Below, one piece after another: positions 44,474 to 51,274 of a stretch of DNA of 64,000 bases; within the stretch, counting starts at the first letter, position 1; each line of letters opens with the position of its first letter. The notes below the pieces were generated by a model. It saw only the letters and a program-made list of their open reading frames with translations. It was not told where the DNA came from and did no database searches. This DNA is from Solibacillus sp040273735 (GTDB lineage: Bacteria > Bacillota > Bacilli > Bacillales_A > Planococcaceae), in contig NZ_JBELZM010000001.1 in the NCBI RefSeq assembly GCF_040273735.1, forward strand, positions 124,001-188,000, given 5' to 3'. Both the position numbers and the translations under genes were made by a program.

Positions 44474-45832
44474 TTGGCTTTTGAAGGTTTAGCAGAGCGA
44501 CTCCAAGGTACGATCCAAAAGATTAAAGGTAAAGGGAAAGTTACGGAACAAGACGTTAAAGAAATGATGCGTGAAGTCCGTTTTGCCTTAATCGAAGCGG
44601 ACGTAAACTTAAAGGTAGTAAAAGAATTCGTTAAAAAAGTTAGTGAGCGTGCAGTCGGTGTCGACGTCATGAAATCACTAACACCTGGTCAGCAAGTCAT
44701 TAAAATTGTACAGGATGAATTGAAGAATTTAATGGGTGGCGAACAAAGTCCGATTAAATTCAGCAACCGTCCTCCGACTGTCATTATGATGGTTGGTTTA
44801 CAAGGTGCAGGTAAAACGACGACTACAGGTAAGTTGGCGAATGTATTACGTAAAAAATACAATAAAAAACCATTGCTTGTAGCAGCAGATATTTACCGTC
44901 CAGCCGCTGTTCAGCAATTACAGACAATAGGAAAACAGTTATCTCTGCCAGTATTCTCGCTAGGTACAGATGTTTCACCTGTTGAAATTGCACGTCAGGC
45001 AATCGAGCACGCAAAAGAAGAGCATTTGGACGTTGTATTGATCGATACAGCCGGTCGTCTTCATATTGATGAAGAGCTGATGCAGGAACTGAAAGACATT
45101 CGCGGTTTAAAAGAGCCGGACGAAGTATTTTTAGTCGTTGATGCGATGACCGGTCAAGATGCTGTAAATGTTGCACAAAGCTTTAATGAAACAGTCGGCA
45201 TTACGGGCGTTGTCTTAACAAAATTAGATGGTGATACTCGTGGTGGTGCGGCACTGTCGATTCGCTCTGTTACAGAGAAACCGATTAAGTTTGTCGGTAT
45301 GGGCGAAAAGATGGATGCGCTGGAACCATTCCATCCTGAGCGTATGGCTTCACGTATTTTAGGTATGGGTGATGTACTTTCTCTGATTGAAAAAGCACAG
45401 GCCAACGTAGATATGGAAAAGGCGAAAGAGCTGGAAGAAAAGTTCATGACACAGAGCTTTACGTTTGATGACTTTATCGAACAGCTTCAAGCCGTGAAGA
45501 AAATGGGACCACTTGATGAATTGTTGAAAATGATTCCAGGTGCAAACAAAATGAAGGGCCTTGACAATGTCAAAGTCGATGAAAAGCAGATGGGACGCAT
45601 CGAAGCGATTATCTATTCGATGACACCCAATGAAAAGACAAACCCGGAAATCATTTCGGCGAGCCGTAAAAAGCGTATTGCTACAGGTTCAGGGACGTCA
45701 ATTCAGGAAGTGAACCGCTTATTGAAGCAGTTTGAAGAAATGAAAAAAATGATGAAACAGATGACAGGCATGGCTCAAGGTAAAGGTAAAAAGAAGATGA
45801 AAATGCCTGGTTTCGATTCATTATTTAAATAA
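44474..45832 (+). CDS. ffh: Signal recognition particle protein Ffh
   Basis: It binds signal sequences on ribosomes together with scRNA (4.5S-like). The 452-residue product has an N domain, a GTPase domain (GLQGAGKTTTTGKLA near residue 103, DTAGRLHIDEEL near 188, TKLDGDTRGG near 246) and a Met-rich M domain ending KKMKMPGFDSLFK. The start is TTG 44474, with GGGGGCGA before it, giving the family start MAFEGLAERLQ. Confidence 0.97.
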   Translation: MAFEGLAERLQGTIQKIKGKGKVTEQDVKEMMREVRFALIEADVNLKVVKEFVKKVSERAVGVDVMKSLTPGQQVIKIVQDELKNLMGGEQSPIKFSNRPPTVIMMVGLQGAGKTTTTGKLANVLRKKYNKKPLLVAADIYRPAAVQQLQTIGKQLSLPVFSLGTDVSPVEIARQAIEHAKEEHLDVVLIDTAGRLHIDEELMQELKDIRGLKEPDEVFLVVDAMTGQDAVNVAQSFNETVGITGVVLTKLDGDTRGGAALSIRSVTEKPIKFVGMGEKMDALEPFHPERMASRILGMGDVLSLIEKAQANVDMEKAKELEEKFMTQSFTFDDFIEQLQAVKKMGPLDELLKMIPGANKMKGLDNVKVDEKQMGRIEAIIYSMTPNEKTNPEIISASRKKRIATGSGTSIQEVNRLLKQFEEMKKMMKQMTGMAQGKGKKKMKMPGFDSLFK

Positions 45833-45857
45833 AAAATAAGGTGTTAAGAAAAAACAC

Positions 45858-45886
45858 TTTACAAACCATCAAGACATTGCTAATAT
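45858..45886 (+). promoter_or_regulatory. Probable promoter of rpsP
   Basis: TTTACA at 45858-45863, a 17-base spacer and TAATAT at 45881-45886, about 39 bases before rpsP. The small inverted repeat GTGTT/AACAC just upstream may be a weak end signal for ffh. Confidence 0.5.
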
Positions 45887-45924
45887 AATATCTTGTGTGA
45901 AACTTATTCGGAGGTGCTATTAAA

Positions 45925-46197
45925 ATGGCAGTTAAAATTCGCTTAAAACGTATGGGAGCTAAAAAATCTCCTTTCTATCGTATCGTAGTTGCAGACGCTC
46001 GTTCACCACGTGACGGTCGTCAAATCGAAACAGTAGGTACTTACAACCCACTTACAGTTCCAGCTACAGTACAAATCGATGAAGAGAAAGCTCTTAAATG
46101 GTTAACTGATGGTGCAAAACCATCTGATACTGTACGTAACCTGTTCTCGGAACAAGGTATCATGGAAAAATTCCATAACGCTAAATACAGCAAATAA
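45925..46197 (+). CDS. rpsP: Ribosomal protein bS16
   Basis: A 90-residue small-subunit protein with VKIRLKRMGAKKSPFYRIVV at the start and GTYNPL near residue 38. TCGGAGGTG precedes the ATG. khpA follows 27 bases later, the usual Firmicute order. Confidence 0.97.
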   Translation: MAVKIRLKRMGAKKSPFYRIVVADARSPRDGRQIETVGTYNPLTVPATVQIDEEKALKWLTDGAKPSDTVRNLFSEQGIMEKFHNAKYSK

Positions 46198-46224
46198 TTC
46201 AATGATTAATTCGGAGGTGGCATT

Positions 46225-46458
46225 ATGCAGCAGCTGATTGAAGCAATTGTGAAACCGTTAGTCGATTATCCTGAAGACGTTCGTATTGAGACGGACGAAA
46301 CTTCAAATCGAGTTGTTTATAAGCTTTTTGTTCATCCAGAGGATCGAGGGAAAGTAATAGGCAAGCAAGGACGTGTTGCGAAGGCAATTCGTACGATTGT
46401 GTACTCAGCAGCGGGCGGCCACCAGAAGAAAAAGACGTATGTCGATATATTGGATTAG
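46225..46458 (+). CDS. khpA: KH-domain RNA-binding protein KhpA
   Basis: A small KH-domain protein that works with KhpB in RNA-based control of cell division and elongation in streptococci. The 77-residue product carries the KH loop GKVIGKQGRVAKAIRTIV near residue 46. TCGGAGGTGG precedes the ATG. Equivalent to ylqC. A terminator follows, and ylqD, the next gene in B. subtilis, is missing. Confidence 0.94.
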   Translation: MQQLIEAIVKPLVDYPEDVRIETDETSNRVVYKLFVHPEDRGKVIGKQGRVAKAIRTIVYSAAGGHQKKKTYVDILD

Positions 46459-46462
46459 TAAA

Positions 46463-46496
46463 AGAAGGGTGGCATTTTGCTAACCCTTCTTTTTTT
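46463..46496 (+). terminator. Terminator after khpA
   Basis: AGAAGGGT / ACCCTTCT with a 12-base loop, followed by seven T. Confidence 0.9.
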
Positions 46497-46507
46497 GTTA
46501 TGATAAT

Positions 46508-46650
46508 GTTGTTTTCCGTTACGGTAGGAGTTTATTGCGGTTGCCATAGAAGCATTGTGCATGTGCTCCTGTCGCTCCGCTTTCGTCGCAAAGTAACATT
46601 CAAATCAAAAGGCATTTGAATGTTACTTCGCCGCCTTCACTCCAAACAAC
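46508..46650 (-). repeat. Dispersed extragenic repeat, full-length variant (reverse orientation)
   Basis: A 143-base element with ends GTTGTTT / AAACAAC. Read on the minus strand, its first 20 or so bases (TTTGGAGTGAAGGCGGCGA) match the head of the element at 50349. Its last 17 or so (CCGTAACGGAAAACAAC) match that element's tail at about 14 of 17 positions. Inside it lies a perfect 15-bp palindrome at 46591-46628. It fills the slot of ylqD between khpA and rimM and codes for nothing obvious. Confidence 0.7.
46591..46628. repeat. Perfect 15-bp stem-loop inside the repeat
   Basis: AAGTAACATTCAAAT pairs without mismatch with ATTTGAATGTTACTT around an eight-base loop. It has no T run. The AT-rich palindrome differs in base make-up from the GC-rich rest of the element and looks like an insertion in it. 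Confidence 0.8.
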
Positions 46651-46702
46651 GGTGTATATAAAAGTTATGTGGTAACAAATTATTATAAAAGGTGGAATAT
46701 AT

Positions 46703-47224
46703 ATGGAATGGTTTAATGTAGGACGTATTGTAAATACACATGGTATTCGTGGAGAGCTGCGAATTTTATCGACAACGGACTTTGAAGAAGAACGTTTTGC
46801 AGTAGGTTCGAAACTAGCGGCGTTCAAAAAAGATGATAAAAAGCCGACTTGGGTAACGATCAGTTCTTCTAGACGCCATAAAAACTTTATATTGGTGACA
46901 TTTGAGGGAATGGAAAACATTAATTTAGTGGAACCATTTAAAGAAGGTCTATTAAAAGTGTCAATGGATCAATTAGCGGAAGATGAGCTTGAAGATAATG
47001 AATACTATCACTTTGAAATTAAAGATTGTGAAGTGTTTTCAGAAGAGGGCGAACTGATCGGCGTCGTTACCGATATTTTGGAAACGGGAGCAAACGATGT
47101 ATGGGAAGTTAAAGCGCAAAATGGTAAGAAGCACTACATTCCTTACATTGAAGATATCGTAAAAGATATAGATGTCGATGAAAAGAAAATCGTTATTCAC
47201 GTAATGGAAGGTTTGTTGGAATGA
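46703..47224 (+). CDS. rimM: 16S rRNA processing protein RimM
   Basis: It helps mature the 30S head by binding uS19. The 173-residue product has the N-terminal VGRIVNTHGIRGELRI, a barrel domain, and a C-terminal PRC domain (ETGANDVWEVKAQNGKKHYI, PYIEDIVKDID). AAAGGTGG precedes the ATG. It overlaps trmD by four bases. Confidence 0.95.
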   Translation: MEWFNVGRIVNTHGIRGELRILSTTDFEEERFAVGSKLAAFKKDDKKPTWVTISSSRRHKNFILVTFEGMENINLVEPFKEGLLKVSMDQLAEDELEDNEYYHFEIKDCEVFSEEGELIGVVTDILETGANDVWEVKAQNGKKHYIPYIEDIVKDIDVDEKKIVIHVMEGLLE

Positions 47225-47949
47225 AGATTCACGTATTAAGTTTATTTCCTGATATGTTCACAGGTGTGTTTGGCTCATCGATTTTAAAAAAGGCTCAGGA
47301 AAAAGGTGCTGTTGAGCTGACGGTAACCGATATCCGTGAGTACAGTGAAAACAAGCACAAGCAAGTGGATGATTACCCATATGGCGGCGGAGCAGGAATG
47401 GTATTAAAGCCGGAACCGATGTTCAATGCGGTGGAAGCCATTACAGAAGGCCGCAAACCACGTGTTATTCTCATGTGTCCACAAGGCGAACGTTTTACGC
47501 AGAAGAAGGCAGAGGAGCTTGCAAAGGAAGAAGATCTAGTATTCCTTTGCGGGCATTATGAAGGATATGATGAGCGGATTCGGGAGCATCTTGTAACAGA
47601 TGAGATTTCGATCGGCGACTTTGTTTTAACAGGCGGAGAGCTTCCTGCGATGACGGTAATCGATGCGGTTGTACGTTTGATGCCGGGTGTACTAGGGCAG
47701 GAAGATTCACATATTCAGGATTCGTTTTCAACAGGATTATTAGAGCATCCTCATTATACGCGTCCAGCTGATTTTAGAGGGATGAAAGTGCCGGATATAT
47801 TGTTATCAGGTAACCATGCGAAAATCGATGCGTGGCGTGAGGAACAGTCGTTCAAGCGTACGCTGGAGCGTAGACCGGATTTATTGGAAGCACTTGAATT
47901 AACAGACAAGCAAATGAAAATAATCGAAAAAATTAAGAATGAAATGTAA
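47221..47949 (+). CDS. trmD: tRNA (guanine-37-N1)-methyltransferase
   Basis: It makes m1G37 in tRNAs and so prevents +1 frameshifts. The 242-residue SPOUT enzyme has HVLSLFPDMF at the start, DDYPYGGGAGMVLKPEP near residue 51, CGHYEGYDERI near 110 and the trefoil knot ISIGDFVLTGGELP near 130. The start overlaps the rimM stop. Confidence 0.96.
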   Translation: MKIHVLSLFPDMFTGVFGSSILKKAQEKGAVELTVTDIREYSENKHKQVDDYPYGGGAGMVLKPEPMFNAVEAITEGRKPRVILMCPQGERFTQKKAEELAKEEDLVFLCGHYEGYDERIREHLVTDEISIGDFVLTGGELPAMTVIDAVVRLMPGVLGQEDSHIQDSFSTGLLEHPHYTRPADFRGMKVPDILLSGNHAKIDAWREEQSFKRTLERRPDLLEALELTDKQMKIIEKIKNEM

Positions 47950-47960
47950 AGCAAAACTAC

Positions 47961-47989
47961 TTGCAAGCCTAAAATAATTATGGTAAGAT
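47961..47989 (+). promoter_or_regulatory. Sigma-A promoter of rplS
   Basis: TTGCAA at 47961-47966, a 17-base spacer and TAAGAT at 47984-47989. The expected start near 47996 coincides with the first stem of the leader. Confidence 0.65.
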
Positions 47990-47995
47990 TCATCT

Positions 47996-48075
47996 TGTGC
48001 TTCAATGTAAGCACTGAATTACGGTGTTCCGCTGTGGCTTAAATTAGCGTGCATGAGCATCTGTCTAAGGAGAGA
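47996..48075 (+). promoter_or_regulatory. Probable L19 (rplS) leader RNA
   Basis: The 80-base leader has GTGCTT-CAATGT-AAGCAC at 47997-48014, then the ACGGTGTTCCGCTGT stretch and the GCGTGCATGAGC stretch, and ends at the ribosome site AAGGAGAG. This resembles the Firmicute L19 leader family, thought to let L19 control its own synthesis. The match is from memory and the later stems are less clear than the first. Confidence 0.55.
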
Positions 48076-48080
48076 AAACA

Positions 48081-48425
48081 ATGTCAAACATTATTACAGA
48101 GATCACTAAAGATCAATTACGTTCAGACTTACCTACATTCAAACCAGGTGACACAGTTAAGGTACACGTTAAAATCGTAGAGGGTACTCGTGAGCGTATC
48201 CAATTGTTCGAAGGTGTAGTTATTAAACGTCGTGGTGGCGGAATTAGCGAAACTTTCACAGTACGTAAAATTTCTTACGGTGTTGGTGTAGAGCGTACTT
48301 TCCCAGTACACACTCCAAAAATCGCTAAGTTAGAAGTAATCCGTAAAGGTAAAGTACGTCGTGCTAAACTTTACTACTTACGTAACTTACGTGGTAAAGC
48401 TGCTCGTATTAAAGAAATTCGATAA
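48081..48425 (+). CDS. rplS: Ribosomal protein bL19
   Basis: A 114-residue protein at the 30S/50S interface. It has PGDTVKVHVKIVEGTRERIQ and FEGVVIKRRGGGISETFTVR near the middle and ends LRGKAARIKEIR. AAGGAGAG precedes the ATG. It has its own promoter, leader and terminator. Confidence 0.98.
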   Translation: MSNIITEITKDQLRSDLPTFKPGDTVKVHVKIVEGTRERIQLFEGVVIKRRGGGISETFTVRKISYGVGVERTFPVHTPKIAKLEVIRKGKVRRAKLYYLRNLRGKAARIKEIR

Positions 48426-48436
48426 GAACTTTTTAG

Positions 48437-48470
48437 AAGGGGGCTTGTATATACAAGTCCCTTTCTTTCT
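48437..48470 (+). terminator. Terminator after rplS
   Basis: AAGGGGGCTTGTA / TACAAGTCCCTT with a two-base loop, followed by a T-rich tract broken by C. Confidence 0.75.
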
Positions 48471-48550
48471 TTAAGTAAAAAAATGCGTATTAACATGTGA
48501 TTTTGACAATAAACTATAGATAATATGATGTAATAATTTAGATTAGATTT

Positions 48551-48579
48551 TTGCTTGATATACATATTTCGTATACAAT
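48551..48579 (+). promoter_or_regulatory. Probable promoter of the signal peptidase gene
   Basis: TTGCTT at 48551-48556, a 17-base spacer and TACAAT at 48574-48579. Confidence 0.5.
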
Positions 48580-48607
48580 AAATGTGATGAGCAAGGGGGA
48601 TAGCTAC

Positions 48608-49171
48608 GTGGAAAAAACTGAAAAAGAAAAAAATGAGCTTTGGGAATGGACGAAAGCTCTACTGATTGCGTTTGCGATTGCCGCATTTATTCGTTACTTT
48701 TTATTTACACCGATTGTAGTAGACGGGGATTCAATGATGCCTACCCTTGAAAATGGTGATCGCATGATTGTCAACAAATTCAGCTATAAAATCGGCGAAC
48801 CCGACCGTTTTGACATTGTCGTATTCCACGCACCTGAACAAAAGGACTATATTAAACGTGTCATCGGTGTTCCAGGGGACTTTGTAGAATATAAGGATGA
48901 TCAATTATACATTAATGGTGAACCGATCGACGAACCGTATTTGGACGCATATAAAGCCGAAATCAGCGAAGGCAACTTAACAGGCGACTTCTCGCTGAAA
49001 GATATCGATCCGTCACTGGACGTGATTCCGGAAGGCTATGTATTCGTAATGGGCGATAATCGTCGCTTCAGTAAAGACAGCCGCCATATCGGAATCGTCG
49101 ACCAGAAAGAAATAATCGGCAATACGAACATCATTTTCTGGCCGTTAAACGAAATTGAGATTGTAAAGTAA
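48608..49171 (+). CDS. lepB: Type I signal peptidase
   Basis: It cuts signal peptides from exported proteins at the outer face of the membrane. The 187-residue product has one N-terminal membrane segment (about 15-35), the catalytic Ser in GDSMMPTLENGD near residue 42, catalytic Lys in KDYIKRVIGVPGD near 82, and the GDNRRFSKDSRHIG box near 152. This is the short, single-span Gram-positive (SipS-like) type. The start is GTG 48608 with AAGGGGG before it; an in-frame ATG at 48587 lacks a ribosome site. B. subtilis has no such gene between rplS and rbgA. Confidence 0.93.
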   Translation: MEKTEKEKNELWEWTKALLIAFAIAAFIRYFLFTPIVVDGDSMMPTLENGDRMIVNKFSYKIGEPDRFDIVVFHAPEQKDYIKRVIGVPGDFVEYKDDQLYINGEPIDEPYLDAYKAEISEGNLTGDFSLKDIDPSLDVIPEGYVFVMGDNRRFSKDSRHIGIVDQKEIIGNTNIIFWPLNEIEIVK

Positions 49172-49196
49172 TATTTATTATCGTAAATATTGTCTA

Positions 49197-49230
49197 AAAT
49201 GAGGGGGCAGTTTAAACTCCTCATTTTTTT
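49197..49230 (+). terminator. Terminator after the signal peptidase gene
   Basis: AAATGAGG pairs with CCTCATTT around a 14-base loop, and the T run continues for seven bases. Confidence 0.8.
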
Positions 49231-49271
49231 GTTGAGAATAGAAGTACGTAATTTACAGGAGGTTATACATT

Positions 49272-50225
49272 ATGACAATTCAATGGTTTCCAGGACATAT
49301 GGCAAAGGCGCGCCGCCAAGTATCGGAAAGTTTAAAGCTTGTCGATATCATTTTTGAGCTTGTCGATGCGCGTTTACCGTTATCTTCACGTAATCCGATG
49401 ATCGATGAAGTCATTCATCAAAAACCGCGCCTGCTCGTTTTAAATAAACAAGATATGGCCGATGAGCAGGAAACACGCCGCTGGATTCAGTATTTTGCCG
49501 ACAGAGGCTTTAAAGCAGTAGCGATCAACTCGTTGGAAGGGAAAGGCTTGCAGGCGGTTACAAAGGCAGCTCAGGAGATTCTGGCGGATAAATGGGAACG
49601 CATGAAATCAAAAGGAATGAAGCCGCGTGCTATCCGCGCAATGATTGTAGGTATTCCGAATGTGGGGAAATCAACGTTAATCAACCGTTTAGCGAAGAAA
49701 AACCTTGCGAAAACAGGAAATATGCCGGGTGTTACAAAAGCACAGCAATGGATTAAAGTCGGTAAGGAAATTGAACTTCTCGATACTCCGGGTATTTTAT
49801 GGCCGAAGTTTGAAGATCAGGAAGTCGGCTATAAGCTTGCTTTGACTGGTGCGATTAAAGATACAATTATGAATATGGAAGACTTGGCTGTTTACGGGTT
49901 ACGTTTTTTAGAAACGCACTATCCAACACGCATGGAAGAACGCTATAAAATTTCATCCGTATCCGAAGAACTTGTCGAAACATTTGATGCAATTGGAAAG
50001 CTGCGCCGTGTATTTGGACAAGGCGGAGAGATTGACTATGATCAAGTGTCTGTATTAGTTGTACGCGACATCCGTGAACAGAATCTTGGGAAACTCACAT
50101 TTGACTTTGTTTCCGAGCAACTTGAAAAAGAGCAATTGGAAGAAGCGATTGCACTGGAAAACGAAGAGCGCCGGAAAAAAACTGCCGCGCTAAATCGCCA
50201 GAAAAAGCAAGAAAGCAACGAATAA
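49272..50225 (+). CDS. rbgA: Ribosome biogenesis GTPase RbgA (YlqF)
   Basis: It is needed for late 50S assembly. The 317-residue circularly permuted GTPase starts with IQWFPGHMAKARR, has G4 LNKQDM near residue 57, G1 GIPNVGKSTLINRLAKK near 128 and G3 DTPGILWP near 173, and ends in a basic coiled tail. ACAGGAGG precedes the ATG. Confidence 0.96.
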   Translation: MTIQWFPGHMAKARRQVSESLKLVDIIFELVDARLPLSSRNPMIDEVIHQKPRLLVLNKQDMADEQETRRWIQYFADRGFKAVAINSLEGKGLQAVTKAAQEILADKWERMKSKGMKPRAIRAMIVGIPNVGKSTLINRLAKKNLAKTGNMPGVTKAQQWIKVGKEIELLDTPGILWPKFEDQEVGYKLALTGAIKDTIMNMEDLAVYGLRFLETHYPTRMEERYKISSVSEELVETFDAIGKLRRVFGQGGEIDYDQVSVLVVRDIREQNLGKLTFDFVSEQLEKEQLEEAIALENEERRKKTAALNRQKKQESNE

Positions 50226-50244
50226 AGTGGGATAATAGACAGGC

Positions 50245-50279
50245 AAAACCTTTTTCATTTATTTGAGAAAGGTTTTTTC
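50245..50279 (+). terminator. Terminator after rbgA
   Basis: AAAACCTTTTTC pairs with GAGAAAGGTTTT with one mismatch, then TTCTTTT. Confidence 0.75.
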
Positions 50280-50348
50280 TTTTATAATAAGAAAAGTAGA
50301 CGATATAACAGTAAGATTGAGAGAAAGTAAAATTAGATAAAAAGCCAA

Positions 50349-50454
50349 GTTGATTGGAATGGAGGGGGGCGACTCCTGCGGGAACAGCACGAGGGAGAGA
50401 CAACAGGCTCGAGCCGTGCCCGTGGAAAGCGTCCACCCCGGAATGGAAATCAAC
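50349..50454 (+). repeat. Dispersed extragenic repeat, full-length copy
   Basis: A 106-base GC-rich element with perfect terminal inverted repeats GTTGATT / AATCAAC. It has the head ATTGGAATGGAGGGGGGCGA, an inner GACTCCTGCGGGAACAGCACG and the tail GGAAAGCGTCCACCCCGGAA. I recall elements of this kind in many copies between genes of Bacillales. It lies between rbgA and rnhB and is far more GC-rich than its surroundings. No ORF is evident. Confidence 0.75.
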
Positions 50455-50496
50455 TCTATATTAAGAAAACGGAAGTAATAGATTTGAGGACTTTAT

Positions 50497-51270
50497 ATGA
50501 AAACAATTAAAGAGATTACAGAAGCATTGAAAACAGCAGCACAAATCGAGCCATGGATGGGTTATATAGTAAAGGATGAACGGGCTGGGGTCCAAAAAGC
50601 ATGGATGCAATTTCAAAAGCGTCTGGAAAAGATAGAAGCACTCCAACAAGCACATAATGAAAAATTGCAATTTGACGCAAGCTATCTACCATATGAAAGC
50701 GCCTATATCGCAGGCACAGACGAAGCAGGCCGCGGACCACTCGCAGGACCTGTCGTAACCGCGGCCGTTATATTGCCGAATCATTGCCAGGAACTGCTTG
50801 GTGTGAACGATTCCAAACAATTATCAAAAGAAAAACGCAATCAGTTTGCTGAACGGATTAGAAAACATGCATTATATTATTCTGTTCATTTTCAAAGTGC
50901 CGAAGAAATTGACCGCCTCAACATATATGAAGCAACACGTCAGTCTATGTTAAAAAGTATTGAAACACTTGAAATCACACCTAACTTCATATTGGCCGAT
51001 GCGATGACGCTTTCGACGTCGATTCCGCAAGCATCCATCATAAAAGGGGATGCACGCAGCCTGGCAATCGCAGCAGCATCCATTTTAGCGAAAACGGCAC
51101 GTGATGACTATATGGAAAAGCTGGATCGAGAATTTCCGCAATATGGTTTTGCGCAGCATGCCGGGTACGGAACAAAGCAGCACTTGGAAGCAATCGCCCA
51201 ATATGGACCGACAGATCATCATCGAAAAACATTTGAACCGATTAAATCAATGCTTCAAAGAAGGGAGTAA
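50497..51270 (+). CDS. rnhB: Ribonuclease HII
   Basis: It cuts RNA in RNA-DNA hybrids, including single ribonucleotides. The 257-residue product has an N-terminal region of about 65 residues, the signature GTDEAGRGPLAGPVV near residue 72, NDSKQLSKEKR near 102, DAMTL near 168 and KGDARSLAIAAASILAKTARD with further catalytic acids. The ribosome site (GAGG) is modest. The dispersed repeat ends 43 bases upstream. Confidence 0.95.
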   Translation: MKTIKEITEALKTAAQIEPWMGYIVKDERAGVQKAWMQFQKRLEKIEALQQAHNEKLQFDASYLPYESAYIAGTDEAGRGPLAGPVVTAAVILPNHCQELLGVNDSKQLSKEKRNQFAERIRKHALYYSVHFQSAEEIDRLNIYEATRQSMLKSIETLEITPNFILADAMTLSTSIPQASIIKGDARSLAIAAASILAKTARDDYMEKLDREFPQYGFAQHAGYGTKQHLEAIAQYGPTDHHRKTFEPIKSMLQRRE

Positions 51271-51274
51271 CGGT

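Noticed and set aside
50095..50436. Minus-strand open frame of 113 codons over the rbgA end and the repeat
   Set aside because: It reads through a terminator and the extragenic repeat and has no ribosome site or family likeness.
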